13,495 nt of DNA from an uncultured Lachnospiraceae bacterium (lineage in GTDB: Bacteria > Bacillota > Clostridia > Lachnospirales > Lachnospiraceae). Numbering within the stretch: the stretch's first letter is position 1; the number at the start of each line of letters is the position of its first letter. Location: assembly GCA_902772565.1 (NCBI GenBank), contig CACYBJ010000152.1, forward strand, positions 1-13,495, in the 5' to 3' direction. The position numbers and the translations under genes are program-made. The notes under the pieces were generated by a model, which was given only the letters and a program-made list of their open reading frames with translations, was not told where the DNA came from and did no database searches. Shown in pieces: positions 1 through 7,470 of the stretch.

Positions 1-2512
1 ATCTTTTTTTATCCTTTTCCGTAGCGTCACCTTCGGATTGTTCATTTTCCCCGAATTCCGAATCGAGCTGTGCATCTGCCTTTTTCTTCAAAAAGATAAT
101 TACCGCAGCCGCCGCAGCGATGAATACCACAGTCACAATAACAATAATAATTATTATCTTATTTGATTCTTTGCTTTCTTTATCGGTTCTTTTTACCGAA
201 GAGTTGTTCTCTTCTCCGGCAGATGCATGGTCAGCAAAACCGTAGGCTCCCTCTCCTGCTGCCACAGCCCAGGCAGTATAGGTCTCTCCTGCGTGGCTTG
301 CGGGGATTATGGCTGCGCTGCTGTACAGGGTCACTGCATTTTTAAGACAGGAGTCCACGGAGAAATCCTCTCCCGGTGTGGCAAATACAAAATCCAAAAG
401 AATGGTTCTGCAGGATCCGATATTTGCTTTAACGCTCTCCATATGACTTGTCACATCTTCGGCATAGCTGTCTCCGTATATGCCTGCACCGTGATCTATT
501 GACGGTGTAAGGGCTTTTTCTATGAGTTCGGCAAGGCGGGCATCTGCCATGGTGCTGAGACTGTCATAGCCACCCGAACTTCTTAACGTAGACGATATAT
601 ATGAAGCGGTGTCCGCAAGAGTTGCGCTTCCGTCGGCAATGCCCCATTTGTCCGTTCCGATAATGGTTTTAATGTCCGGCACAGAGTCAGCAAGGACAAT
701 TCCGAGAACGTTATAAAGTGCTTTGCGGACATCTGCCGCATCGAAGTGCTTTGAAAGGATGCCCACACCTACGTCGGAGCCGTAGGCACAGGCTTCGATG
801 GTTCCGTCAATTATGTCTTCCAGTGACAGTTCTCTGTCAAAATAGTCCGGATGGAATTTTCCGAGAATATCAATAACCGTGTCCTCATACTCTGCGGGAA
901 TGCCTGATGCAATGGCCTGCTTAAGACCGATTGCAGGCACGGAAAGCCTGTTTTCCGATATATAAACCGCAAGTTCGTAAACCACATCATCAACGGTGGA
1001 GGACGTATCGAGATCGGATTCCATTATCAGGTTGAGAGCCTGGGCAAGAACCGAAGCCACCGCCTCATCTTCGCTTAAGGAATTATCGCTTGCGGTCATC
1101 TTTTCTGCGGCATATGCCAGAAAAACAGCCAGACCGGACTCTGCCAGTACCGGCATGGATTCGCCGGAGTCAGATGCCACATATCCTCCCGGAATAAACA
1201 TTCCGAAGAGACCGGCAACAGCTGCCATCCCCTCCTGGTACCCGCCGGAAACATAGAGTTCGTTGGTCTCTGCTTCCGAAATCATGGCAAGCACACGGCT
1301 TTTTATGAATTCACTGTAGGATGCCGGCGCACCCTCGGAATAGGATGTGGGAAGCATCAAGGAAAATCCCAGAGTCTTTGCCTTGAACTTTCTGTAATCT
1401 CCCTTTTCAAAAAGCTGACCGATAAAAGGATTGAGTTCATTTAATGCGGCTGCCGCATCCTCAAAAGTGGTATTGCCGTCGTCATCTGCGGAAAGGACTG
1501 AGCCGTAACGGGAGAAGCCCCATTCGGCAGGAGGAAGCATGGGAACCACATCGTTTTCCGAAATAAAGGTTCTGATGCCGCTATATTTCTCATCCGAAAG
1601 ATCTACTTCGCCTTTTTCCGACGAAACATAGTCGTTTCCCGGGGTATCTGCTGCGTAGTCGCTGCCTCTGGCACCGGAAACACTTAATACGTTACTTAAC
1701 TTTGCACCGTCCTTAATACACACGGGGGATGCAAAACTGTAGCCGTAAACATCCTCCGGCTCTACAAAAACTTCGTCTCCAAAATAGGCGATTCCGCCGC
1801 CTGCAAAGAAGCCGGCTATCATGTTGGCAATTGCTCCGCCGCGGCTGTGGCCCACGGTCCAGATTTTCAGGCTGCCCTTAATGTCATTGTCTTTTATGTA
1901 CTGATTTACAAATCTTAAGGCCTCATCTCTGGCTTCCTTAAAGCCTTCATGAACATCACCGTCTCCCACAGTAAAGTTGCCTGCCCACTCCTGTGTATAG
2001 CCGGAGCTTCTGGGAACAATGGCAATTAACGTATACTCTTTACCGCCGGCTTTGATGTTTTTGCTTCCGAGAGCAATGCCTACAGAGTTCTCAAGTTTTT
2101 CACTGTTGTAATATTCGTTTGCACACACGTCGGAAAAGCCCATGGCAGTCAACATGTCCAGTATGTTTTCGGCGCAGTCGATGCCCTTTTCCTTTGCCTC
2201 TATGTAATTTCCGTAACGGCTGAAAGATGCCAGCATGACCTTGGCGGAAAGAACCATAAGGTGACTGCATCCGTCGTAGGAAGACTGCATGAAGCAGTCA
2301 TCCCTGTAAACGAAATGATCGGTTATCTGTTCGTAGGTCCCTCCGGTAGATGAAAAATCATAATCCCCTTCTATCACGCCCTCTTCGGCAGATTCTGCAG
2401 CCGCCGGAACAAGAATTCCCCCGGGAATCTGCATGGCAAGCATGGCTATAATCAGGGACACCGCAATAATGCAGGAACTTAATCTGTATTTTCTGTTTCC
2501 GTTTTTAAACAT
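1..2512 (-). CDS. Exported, membrane-anchored class 3-type lipase / alpha-beta hydrolase (3' end off window)
   Basis: The frame is open without a stop from the ATG at 2512 to the window edge (837 codons visible), so the C-terminus is missing. Residues 1-40 form a signal peptide: basic start, then a hydrophobic stretch ending near PAAA. The nucleophile elbow is GHSRGG at 221-226 (Ser223). The class 3 lipase acid block is ENDVVPMLPP, with Asp321. A plausible catalytic His is His674 (IDHGAGIY), which is inferred only. Residues 350-760 are mostly helical and unassigned. A lysine-flanked membrane segment lies at about 786-808, after a Ser/Lys/Glu linker, and an acidic cytoplasmic tail follows. Class 3 lipases hydrolyse acylglycerols or similar esters. 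Here the enzyme should act outside the cell, tethered to the membrane. The true substrate is unknown. An AAAGG lies 12 bases before the start, so the ribosome site is weak. The length is far above a typical 250-350 residue class 3 lipase. Confidence 0.8.
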   Translation of the reverse strand, partial: MFKNGNRKYRLSSCIIAVSLIIAMLAMQIPGGILVPAAAESAEEGVIEGDYDFSSTGGTYEQITDHFVYRDDCFMQSSYDGCSHLMVLSAKVMLASFSRYGNYIEAKEKGIDCAENILDMLTAMGFSDVCANEYYNSEKLENSVGIALGSKNIKAGGKEYTLIAIVPRSSGYTQEWAGNFTVGDGDVHEGFKEARDEALRFVNQYIKDNDIKGSLKIWTVGHSRGGAIANMIAGFFAGGGIAYFGDEVFVEPEDVYGYSFASPVCIKDGAKLSNVLSVSGARGSDYAADTPGNDYVSSEKGEVDLSDEKYSGIRTFISENDVVPMLPPAEWGFSRYGSVLSADDDGNTTFEDAAAALNELNPFIGQLFEKGDYRKFKAKTLGFSLMLPTSYSEGAPASYSEFIKSRVLAMISEAETNELYVSGGYQEGMAAVAGLFGMFIPGGYVASDSGESMPVLAESGLAVFLAYAAEKMTASDNSLSEDEAVASVLAQALNLIMESDLDTSSTVDDVVYELAVYISENRLSVPAIGLKQAIASGIPAEYEDTVIDILGKFHPDYFDRELSLEDIIDGTIEACAYGSDVGVGILSKHFDAADVRKALYNVLGIVLADSVPDIKTIIGTDKWGIADGSATLADTASYISSTLRSSGGYDSLSTMADARLAELIEKALTPSIDHGAGIYGDSYAEDVTSHMESVKANIGSCRTILLDFVFATPGEDFSVDSCLKNAVTLYSSAAIIPASHAGETYTAWAVAAGEGAYGFADHASAGEENNSSVKRTDKESKESNKIIIIIVIVTVVFIAAAAAVIIFLKKKADAQLDSEFGENEQSEGDATEKDKKR

Positions 2513-2616
2513 ATTTCCAAATTACCTTTATTCTGAACTCAGTAATAATACTGATTATTGTATATGCATAACACGTATATTTACACATCCGGTTATGTGG
2601 GGATTCGCACTTCTAC

Positions 2617-2625
2617 AGTATATCA
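2617..2625 (-). promoter_or_regulatory. Candidate extended -10 promoter for the lipase gene
   Basis: Read on the minus strand this is TGATATACT, an extended -10 (TGN) followed by a hexamer one base off TATAAT. It lies about 105 bases upstream of the lipase start and just downstream of the terminator that closes the preceding operon. No good -35 hexamer is placed 17 bases upstream, which is tolerated when the TGN extension is present. This is a motif match only. Confidence 0.35.
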
Positions 2626-2650
2626 CGTATTTTGAATTAATAGAAATAAT

Positions 2651-2683
2651 GTAAAGTAAAACTCCCCGGAAAAACCGGGGAGT
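2651..2683 (-). terminator. Intrinsic terminator of the glycosidase-phosphatase-STAS/kinase operon
   Basis: Bases 2661-2669 and 2675-2683 form a perfect 9-bp GC-rich stem (ACTCCCCGG/CCGGGGAGT) with a 5-base loop. On the minus strand it is followed by TTTTACTTTA, a broken U-tract. It sits 11 bases past the stop codon of the STAS-kinase gene, the expected place for a Rho-independent terminator. The gap 2513-2694 otherwise holds only the lipase leader. Confidence 0.85.
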
Positions 2684-2694
2684 AATCAACATTA

Positions 2695-3825
2695 TTATCT
2701 TGAAAGTATGCCCTTTATGGCAGCTGCATTTGGAATTACCACGCCTCTTAAAAGATTGTTAACGATTGGGGCGGCGTATTCCTTGTGGGGAAGATCGGGA
2801 AGAAAGCATACTACATTAAAAGCATATACCAGCTGAAGCATCTTAAGATATCCCTGGTACTGTTCTTCCGTTTGGGCCCCGGAGTATTTCCTTAAGAACT
2901 TATCGCCCACCGCCATCGCAACCTGTGGCTTAAGTCCCACTGACATTTCAATCGTTTCGGGGTTGGATTTAGGTCCTGACAAAAGGTCTCTGAAAACCGT
3001 AGCCACATCATAAATCGGAGGTCCTAAAGTAGCCTCACCCATGTCAATAAGCATGAGTTCGCCATTCTGGATCATAATGTTTCCGGGATGAAAATCTCCG
3101 TGAACCAGAGTCCTGCATTCCTTCATTGAATCGATGATGTCAAAAAGGACATCGATTTCACTCTGCTCGCAGTATTCCCTCATCTTATCGGAATCCACTC
3201 TCTTTCTAAGAAAATCCTTAAGAGACAAAATATCGCCTCCCTCAATTTCCACAGAATGAAGAGTCTTTGCAAGCTCAACATATTTGTCAACATAGTCGTC
3301 CAGATGTTCCATATCCGACGACATGGCATGTCCCAAAGTATCGGAATTCATTGCTTCGAAAACAACGCCGTAGCAGTCTCCGGACTTTACAACATCATAG
3401 GCTATAACGGAAGGAATTCCACTGATGAATGCTGTTTTTGCATACTTCTGCTCTCTTTCAATAATATCAAGAGAATAGTCCGGCTTATACATTTTAACTA
3501 TGGTATCGGCATCTATCCTGTAAACCGTACCGTTACCGCCTCGGCCGATAACCTCAAGTCCCGCAAGACAGATTTCCCTGAAGGCCTTCTTTACGGATAA
3601 AAGCTTGTCAAAACCTGTTACTTCAAATACTTCGTACACCTCAGGCTTTACGTTAATCACATTAACCTCTCCCACGGTTTTACGAAGCTTAAGAAGGACT
3701 CTTAATCCGGCAGATGAAATATACTCAAGTCCCGACGCATCGATCTCTGTCGGCTTCTCCTCAAGTAGTTTCTTTTCCCACTCTGCTGCGTTGTTGGAAT
3801 CAATTCTTCCGCTTAAACTGTACAT
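2695..3825 (-). CDS. STAS domain fused to aminoglycoside/choline-kinase-like (APH) phosphotransferase
   Basis: This 376-residue soluble protein has two domains. Residues 1-85 are a STAS (anti-sigma-factor antagonist) domain: SGRIDS at 5-10, then DASGLEYISSAGLR at 29-42. Ser38 aligns with the serine phosphorylated in SpoIIAA. Residues 88-350 have the APH/choline kinase fold: a glycine-rich loop GRGGNG (94-99), a candidate ATP-binding Lys111, the catalytic loop HGDFHPGN (242-249, Asp244 and Asn249) and the metal-binding LIDMGEA (Asp261). All key kinase residues are present, so phosphotransfer is likely. The substrate is unknown. It could be a small molecule, or the STAS domain could target the kinase to a regulatory partner. 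The ATG at 3825 has an AGGAG 9 bases upstream. The gene lies 48 bases after the phosphatase gene and ends at an intrinsic terminator, so it is the last gene of a three-gene operon. It may belong to the APH-related TIGR02172-type group, which I could not check. Confidence 0.85.
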   Translation of the reverse strand: MYSLSGRIDSNNAAEWEKKLLEEKPTEIDASGLEYISSAGLRVLLKLRKTVGEVNVINVKPEVYEVFEVTGFDKLLSVKKAFREICLAGLEVIGRGGNGTVYRIDADTIVKMYKPDYSLDIIEREQKYAKTAFISGIPSVIAYDVVKSGDCYGVVFEAMNSDTLGHAMSSDMEHLDDYVDKYVELAKTLHSVEIEGGDILSLKDFLRKRVDSDKMREYCEQSEIDVLFDIIDSMKECRTLVHGDFHPGNIMIQNGELMLIDMGEATLGPPIYDVATVFRDLLSGPKSNPETIEMSVGLKPQVAMAVGDKFLRKYSGAQTEEQYQGYLKMLQLVYAFNVVCFLPDLPHKEYAAPIVNNLLRGVVIPNAAAIKGILSR

Positions 3826-3873
3826 TGTTTTCTTCTCCTATATTAAGGCGAAATACCCCTCCCCGCCTTGGTT

Positions 3874-4767
3874 TTAGATTCGTTCAAGATACCGTTCTTT
3901 TAATTCATCGATTTCGGAATCCGTAAAATCCAGTTTTTCCGTTAAATATCCGATGACGGAACCGTAGTTTTCCTTTAAATGCGTAAGTGTTCGTCTGATG
4001 AATATCTCATCTATCAGCTGGAAAGCAATTACAGCCTTGGAAATAAACTCATCATCGTAGCCCTGTGCTCTAAGCATCTGCGTGGTAAGATCCGCCGGCT
4101 TTCTGTTATAGTCATTGGTGAGCAGATAATCATCCACCACGGTCTGCTCATCCACCCCGAGAGCGGAAAGAAGAAGCATGGTCGCAAGCCCTGTCCTGTC
4201 CTTTCCTGCCGTACAATGCCAAAGCACCGCTTCACCGGGACGGGCGCGAAGGAGAATATCAAAAAACTCCCTGTAACCTCTGATTCCGGGCTCGCCTTCA
4301 AGAATGCCGATATACATCCTTCCGTCCAGCATTCCGATTTTTTCACATGCATCAACTATAGCTGCCATATCAGGCTCTTTCAGGTCGAAGGCGGACATGT
4401 CAATTTCCGAAATATCAAGGGGCATCATTACATCCAGATTGAAATAATCTGCGATTCCCACTTCGGGATCTTCAAGCCCCTCTATCTCCGGTTCCATTCT
4501 GAAATCCACTATACTTCCCACATGATATATATTGGCCAGTTTATCAATATCCTCCGGAGCTGCATCACAAAGCTTTGCTGTGCGAAGCAGCAGGCCGTGT
4601 TTTACCATAAGCCCGTCGGATGTTATGTATCCGCCAAGTTCTCTTGCATTTTGTACACCTTCTAAACCAATGGAATGAATCATCTTCCGTACCATGCCGC
4701 AGGCGTACTTCCCGTCTGATGACGCGCCTGCTGCGCCACCTGCGGGTTTGAAAAATAATACTTTCAA
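3874..4767 (-). CDS. Tyrosine/serine protein phosphatase (Y_phosphatase3, MptpB/LipA-like)
   Basis: From the TTG at 4767 this is a 297-residue cytoplasmic protein. It carries the P-loop HCTAGKDRTG of the Y_phosphatase3 family, with nucleophile Cys185 and phosphate-binding Arg191. The N-terminal family block is GVQNARELGGY..DG...(K)HGLLLRTAKL. Members remove phosphate from phosphotyrosine, phosphoserine or phosphoinositides; the substrate here is unknown. The start is uncertain. The frame opens further up at a GTG (4791) that overlaps the glycosidase gene and has no spaced ribosome site. The TTG at 4767 has GTGAGG five bases upstream. ATGs at 4695 and 4683 lie closer to where family similarity begins. 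The gene sits between the glycosidase (2-base gap) and the STAS-kinase (48-base gap), so all three are probably co-transcribed. A phosphatase beside a kinase fused to a STAS domain suggests a shared phospho-signalling role, by inference. Confidence 0.85.
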   Translation of the reverse strand: MKVLFFKPAGGAAGASSDGKYACGMVRKMIHSIGLEGVQNARELGGYITSDGLMVKHGLLLRTAKLCDAAPEDIDKLANIYHVGSIVDFRMEPEIEGLEDPEVGIADYFNLDVMMPLDISEIDMSAFDLKEPDMAAIVDACEKIGMLDGRMYIGILEGEPGIRGYREFFDILLRARPGEAVLWHCTAGKDRTGLATMLLLSALGVDEQTVVDDYLLTNDYNRKPADLTTQMLRAQGYDDEFISKAVIAFQLIDEIFIRRTLTHLKENYGSVIGYLTEKLDFTDSEIDELKERYLERI

Positions 4768-4769
4768 AC
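4746..4769 (-). promoter_or_regulatory. Hairpin covering the putative start codon of the phosphatase gene
   Basis: GTTTGAAA and TTTCAAAC (4746-4753 and 4762-4769) form a perfect 8-bp inverted repeat with an 8-base loop. On the minus strand the TTG start at 4767 lies in the first arm. No T-tract follows, so it is not an intrinsic terminator. It may limit translation of the phosphatase, or it may mean the real start is downstream. Confidence 0.4.
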
Positions 4770-6884
4770 TTACCTCACTTTGGTTAAACACCTTTTCTTT
4801 ATAACAAACATCATTACGGCTGATGCCGCACCTGCAATCAAAAGCATAAACGGATAGGTATTATCTCCCGTTGCCGCGTTTTTATCGGTTTCATCGGAAG
4901 TACCGGAAGGCTTATCACTGTCCCGGGCGGGATCATCTGCCGGCTCTTCCTCGGGCACATCTTCCGAAAACCTGAGGCCGTAGCCCAGGTTGTAGAGAAT
5001 GTTGTCCGTATATTCCACATTTTCATCCAGCGCATATACCTCTATCGGAAGTGTGGCAGTAGGCGAATTGCCTCCGAATACGGTTATGAGTGCTGCGGGA
5101 TAGTTAACACCGTAGGCCGGATTTTCCTGACCGTCTGTAGGACGGGTTCCCATGCCCTTTGAACAGTATGTCGCAAGGATCGCATCTGCCTCGGTAAACT
5201 TCGCCACGTCATAGGGAAGATTTGCGCTGATGTAGATTACCTTCTTGTCATTTTCATGTGCAAGCTTTATAAGGCTTTCCACAAATCTTGCCTGCCAGCC
5301 TCTGTCGGCATCTGCCGGGTTTATATTACCTGCGTTATACATTTCAAGAGCAACTATGACCACATCACAGTTCTTTATATTTTCCTCAAATTCATCGGCA
5401 GATTCGCTGTAACGATAGCAATTGCAATCGGCTGTTACGCCTTCTGCAACCACACCATTTTTCTTAAGGATATCCATGGCAAATGCCATAGTGTTTTCCA
5501 CATTGGCATAAGGGAAGAAATAGCATACTCTTCCGCTGTCCCCAAGATTAAGAGGAAGGAGGTCATTGTCGTTTTTGATAAGGGTTATTCCCTTTTCGGC
5601 TATTTCAAGAGATCTGTCACGATGCTCTTTTGAGCCGACTATGCTTAATGCAAGATCCGCATCGGGAGCGGAATAATCAAGTATGCCGCGTTTCTGCTTT
5701 AACGTAAGGATTCTTTCAACCGATTCGTTGAGCCTTTCTTCTGAGATTTCACCGCTTCTGACCTTTCCCGCAACTTCGGAGATATAGTTTTCCAGTGCAT
5801 TCATATCTTCGACGGATTTTATCTGCAAAGGTTCAAGTATCATATCCACGCCTGCGTTGATTGCATAAACTGCCGCATCCACAGGATTGAAATTTTTCTT
5901 TATTGCATCCATCAGCATAGAATCTGTAATAACAACACCATCATAACCAAGGTCGTTTCTTAAAATACCTGTTATAACATCATCCGAAAGTGTTGCCGGA
6001 AGATATATTCTTTCATTATCTTTTATGGATTCGTATGTATCAGGCTCTATCTTGGGAAACTGAATATGAGCAGTCATTATCATGTCCACATCACTTGCAA
6101 GACTGATATAGGGAACCAGCTCCAGTTTCTTTATTTCTTCGTAAGTTTTATTGATAAGCGGAAGTCCGGTATGGCTGTCCGTGGCCGTATCGCCGTGACC
6201 CGGAAAATGCTTTGCGGCGGATACAATATTCTCGGACTTAAGTCCGGCAATATACTGTTCTCCCATGGCACTTACTATTTCAGGATCCGATGAAAAAGAA
6301 CGAACATTAATAACAGGATTGGCAGGATTATTGTTAACATCAAGCACCGGAGCAAAGTTGGTATTTATACCCAAGGCTTTAAGTTCACTGCCGATGATGC
6401 TTGCATTTTCAAAAGCAAGGCTTGCATCTCCCGTGGCACCGAGAGCCATGTTTCCGCAGGTAATGGTTCCCGAAGGAAGACGAACGATATTTCCGCCTTC
6501 CTGATCTATCGATACAAGAAGAGGAATCTTACAATTACTGCTTAAGGCTGCCTGCTGAACCTCATCGCTAAGTGCCACGATTTGAGAAATACTCTCACAG
6601 TTCTGGGCAAAAAAGATAACGCCGCCGAAATTATGATTTTTCAGCAATTCCTTCTGACTGTCATTAAGAGAAGTAACATTTACTTCATCTTCACCAACTT
6701 TCCATGTACGAAGCGAAATTACCAGCATCTGCTCGATTTTCTCTTCCACGGTCATTTCCGAGATCATGTTTTTTATGTTGTCGTTATCAGGATTATCTGC
6801 CGCACAGACCGGCGCATAAAGCGAAGAAATCGCAAGAACTGCACCAAGCAGCATGGAAGTAATTCTTTTTAATCTCAATTCCAA
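4770..6884 (-). CDS. nagZ: Anchored family 3 glycoside hydrolase, NagZ-type beta-N-acetylhexosaminidase
   Basis: This 704-residue exported protein has a signal peptide (1-29, ending VCAA). The GH3 catalytic barrel spans about 35-395 and the second GH3 domain about 420-640. The NagZ signature KHFPGHGD..TDSH lies at 225-238 and includes the Asp236/His238 dyad that serves as general acid/base in NagZ enzymes. The nucleophile is Asp321 in VVITDSMLM. The two-domain layout matches Bacillus NagZ, which removes terminal GlcNAc from muropeptides outside the cell. An acidic Pro/Asp/Glu linker (643-668) leads to NAATGDN, a hydrophobic segment (678-694) and a basic tail. This is a membrane anchor or a degenerate sortase signal. 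The start is TTG at 6884 behind a run of seven G. A second TTG at 6878 is about equally possible, and there is no ATG before residue 11. It is the first gene of the operon with the phosphatase and STAS-kinase. Exact substrate specificity is not proven. Confidence 0.87.
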   Translation of the reverse strand: MELRLKRITSMLLGAVLAISSLYAPVCAADNPDNDNIKNMISEMTVEEKIEQMLVISLRTWKVGEDEVNVTSLNDSQKELLKNHNFGGVIFFAQNCESISQIVALSDEVQQAALSSNCKIPLLVSIDQEGGNIVRLPSGTITCGNMALGATGDASLAFENASIIGSELKALGINTNFAPVLDVNNNPANPVINVRSFSSDPEIVSAMGEQYIAGLKSENIVSAAKHFPGHGDTATDSHTGLPLINKTYEEIKKLELVPYISLASDVDMIMTAHIQFPKIEPDTYESIKDNERIYLPATLSDDVITGILRNDLGYDGVVITDSMLMDAIKKNFNPVDAAVYAINAGVDMILEPLQIKSVEDMNALENYISEVAGKVRSGEISEERLNESVERILTLKQKRGILDYSAPDADLALSIVGSKEHRDRSLEIAEKGITLIKNDNDLLPLNLGDSGRVCYFFPYANVENTMAFAMDILKKNGVVAEGVTADCNCYRYSESADEFEENIKNCDVVIVALEMYNAGNINPADADRGWQARFVESLIKLAHENDKKVIYISANLPYDVAKFTEADAILATYCSKGMGTRPTDGQENPAYGVNYPAALITVFGGNSPTATLPIEVYALDENVEYTDNILYNLGYGLRFSEDVPEEEPADDPARDSDKPSGTSDETDKNAATGDNTYPFMLLIAGAASAVMMFVIKKRCLTKVR
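4773..4778 (-). promoter_or_regulatory. Ribosome binding site supporting the TTG start at 4767
   Basis: GTGAGG on the minus strand overlaps the last codons of the glycosidase gene and stands five bases before TTG. It is the best-spaced site among the candidate phosphatase starts and implies translational coupling to the upstream gene. Confidence 0.45.
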
Positions 6885-7034
6885 TCCCCCCCTTAGAATT
6901 AATATCTTACAAAAAGCGTACCATTATTATTATTAAAACTCAAACCCCCTTTACTGCCCCCAAAAAGCAAATGACGTAAACCATTGCAAAGACCGGAAAC
7001 TATAAAGGGGCTGCCGAGGGCATTCGCTTATCGC
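6885..7034 (-). promoter_or_regulatory. Leader region of the glycosidase operon, promoter not resolved
   Basis: This 150-base stretch lies between the terminator of the right-hand operon and the glycosidase start, so it should hold the operon promoter. I see AT-rich TAATAATAATAAT (around 6921-6935) and TATAGT (6999-7004) on the minus strand, but neither has a convincing -35. CCCCTTTA at 6946-6953 and TAAAGGGG at 7003-7010 form an inverted repeat with a 49-base spacer, a possible leader fold or operator. Confidence 0.3.
6886..6894 (-). promoter_or_regulatory. G-run ribosome binding site of the glycosidase gene
   Basis: AAGGGGGGG on the minus strand lies directly before TTG codons at 6884 and 6878. 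With the 5' end of the run as the anti-SD core, both TTGs have workable spacing, so the start cannot be decided. The G-run is unusual and could be prone to slippage. Confidence 0.5.
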
Positions 7035-7066
7035 ACAAAAAAATGCCCCGGGATTCACCGGGGCAT
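7035..7066 (-). terminator. Strong intrinsic terminator closing the AAA+/signal peptidase operon
   Basis: ATGCCCCGG (7043-7051) and CCGGGGCAT (7058-7066) make a perfect 9-bp stem with a 6-base loop. On the minus strand the stem is followed by a run of seven T. It lies about 45 bases past the stop of the 74-residue gene, so transcripts from the right-hand block should end here. Confidence 0.9.
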
Positions 7067-7109
7067 AGTTAACTAAACTACCGTTTATCGGCAGCATTTT
7101 CCTTTGATT

Positions 7110-7334
7110 TTACAGAGAGTCCAGCCTCTTCTGCAGCTCGATCATGTGATTTCTGCAGGCGGTAATTTCGCCGGTGTACTTGTTGAACCACTCAACATCG
7201 GCATCCTTAGGCTCTTCCTGAAGAAGAATGGCCTGAACAAGAGCGGACTGGGAACGTGAACGCTTACGCTCGATTTCCACGATAGTCCTTCTGCAGGTTT
7301 TGATTTCCTTTTTTAACTTGCCTTTTTCACTCAT
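7110..7334 (-). CDS. Small coiled-coil protein of unknown function (74 aa)
   Basis: The ATG at 7334 has AAGGA seven bases upstream, a good ribosome site. The frame also extends upstream to a TTG at 7433, but that part runs through two perfect hairpins and is not credible coding sequence. The product is a soluble, highly charged, mostly helical protein. It has a basic first half (KLKKEIKTCRRT, ERKRSRS) and a second amphipathic helix after a short DVEWFNKYTGE turn. No membrane segment, signal peptide or recognised domain is visible. It is the last gene before the terminator at 7035-7066, 136 bases after the single-pass membrane protein gene. It is probably co-transcribed with the AAA+ cluster and may be an accessory or regulatory subunit, which is inference from position only. 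Confidence 0.65.
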   Translation of the reverse strand: MSEKGKLKKEIKTCRRTIVEIERKRSRSQSALVQAILLQEEPKDADVEWFNKYTGEITACRNHMIELQKRLDSL

Positions 7335-7358
7335 ATATTTGTCCTTCCGATCTTTGAA

Positions 7359-7398
7359 CGTCAGCCCATGCAAAATCGCCTTCGGCGATGGGCTGACG
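7359..7398. repeat. Hairpin A: 11-bp inverted repeat with inner stem
   Basis: CGTCAGCCCAT (7359-7369) pairs perfectly with ATGGGCTGACG (7388-7398). Inside, CGCC (7377-7380) and GGCG (7384-7387) form a second stem with a 3-base loop, leaving a 7-base bulge on one side. No T-tract follows on either strand. It could be a dispersed palindromic repeat unit, an mRNA-stabilising structure or a protein-binding site. Confidence 0.7.
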
Positions 7399-7403
7399 CT
7401 ACA

Positions 7404-7430
7404 TGTCAAGTTTTCATAGAAAACTTGACA
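7404..7430. repeat. Hairpin B: perfect 12-bp palindrome with 3-base loop
   Basis: TGTCAAGTTTTC (7404-7415) and GAAAACTTGACA (7419-7430) are perfectly complementary around ATA. It lies five bases from hairpin A, and together the two fill most of the gap between the membrane-protein gene and the small coiled-coil gene. TTGACA is present at the arm end on each strand, but no -10 follows at the right distance. It may be part of a repeat element or an operator. Confidence 0.7.
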
Positions 7431-7470
7431 CAACCTCCGGCATGTTGCCGCGTCTTTATTAAAACTTCTA

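Noticed and set aside
3979..4665. 228-residue open frame on the plus strand
   Set aside because: It lies opposite the phosphatase gene, whose catalytic motif and family blocks are intact on the minus strand. No domain is visible in the plus-strand frame.
4746..4769. Terminator between the glycosidase and phosphatase genes
   Set aside because: The stem is AT-rich, only 8 bp, and has no T-tract after it on the minus strand.
7404..7430. TTGACA in hairpin B as a -35 promoter box
   Set aside because: On neither strand is there a TATAAT-like hexamer 16-18 bases downstream. The TTGACA is explained by the palindrome.
7335..7433. N-terminal extension of the 74-residue gene from TTG at 7433
   Set aside because: It would translate through two perfect hairpins. 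The GGAGG touches the TTG with no spacing, while ATG at 7334 has a well-spaced AAGGA.
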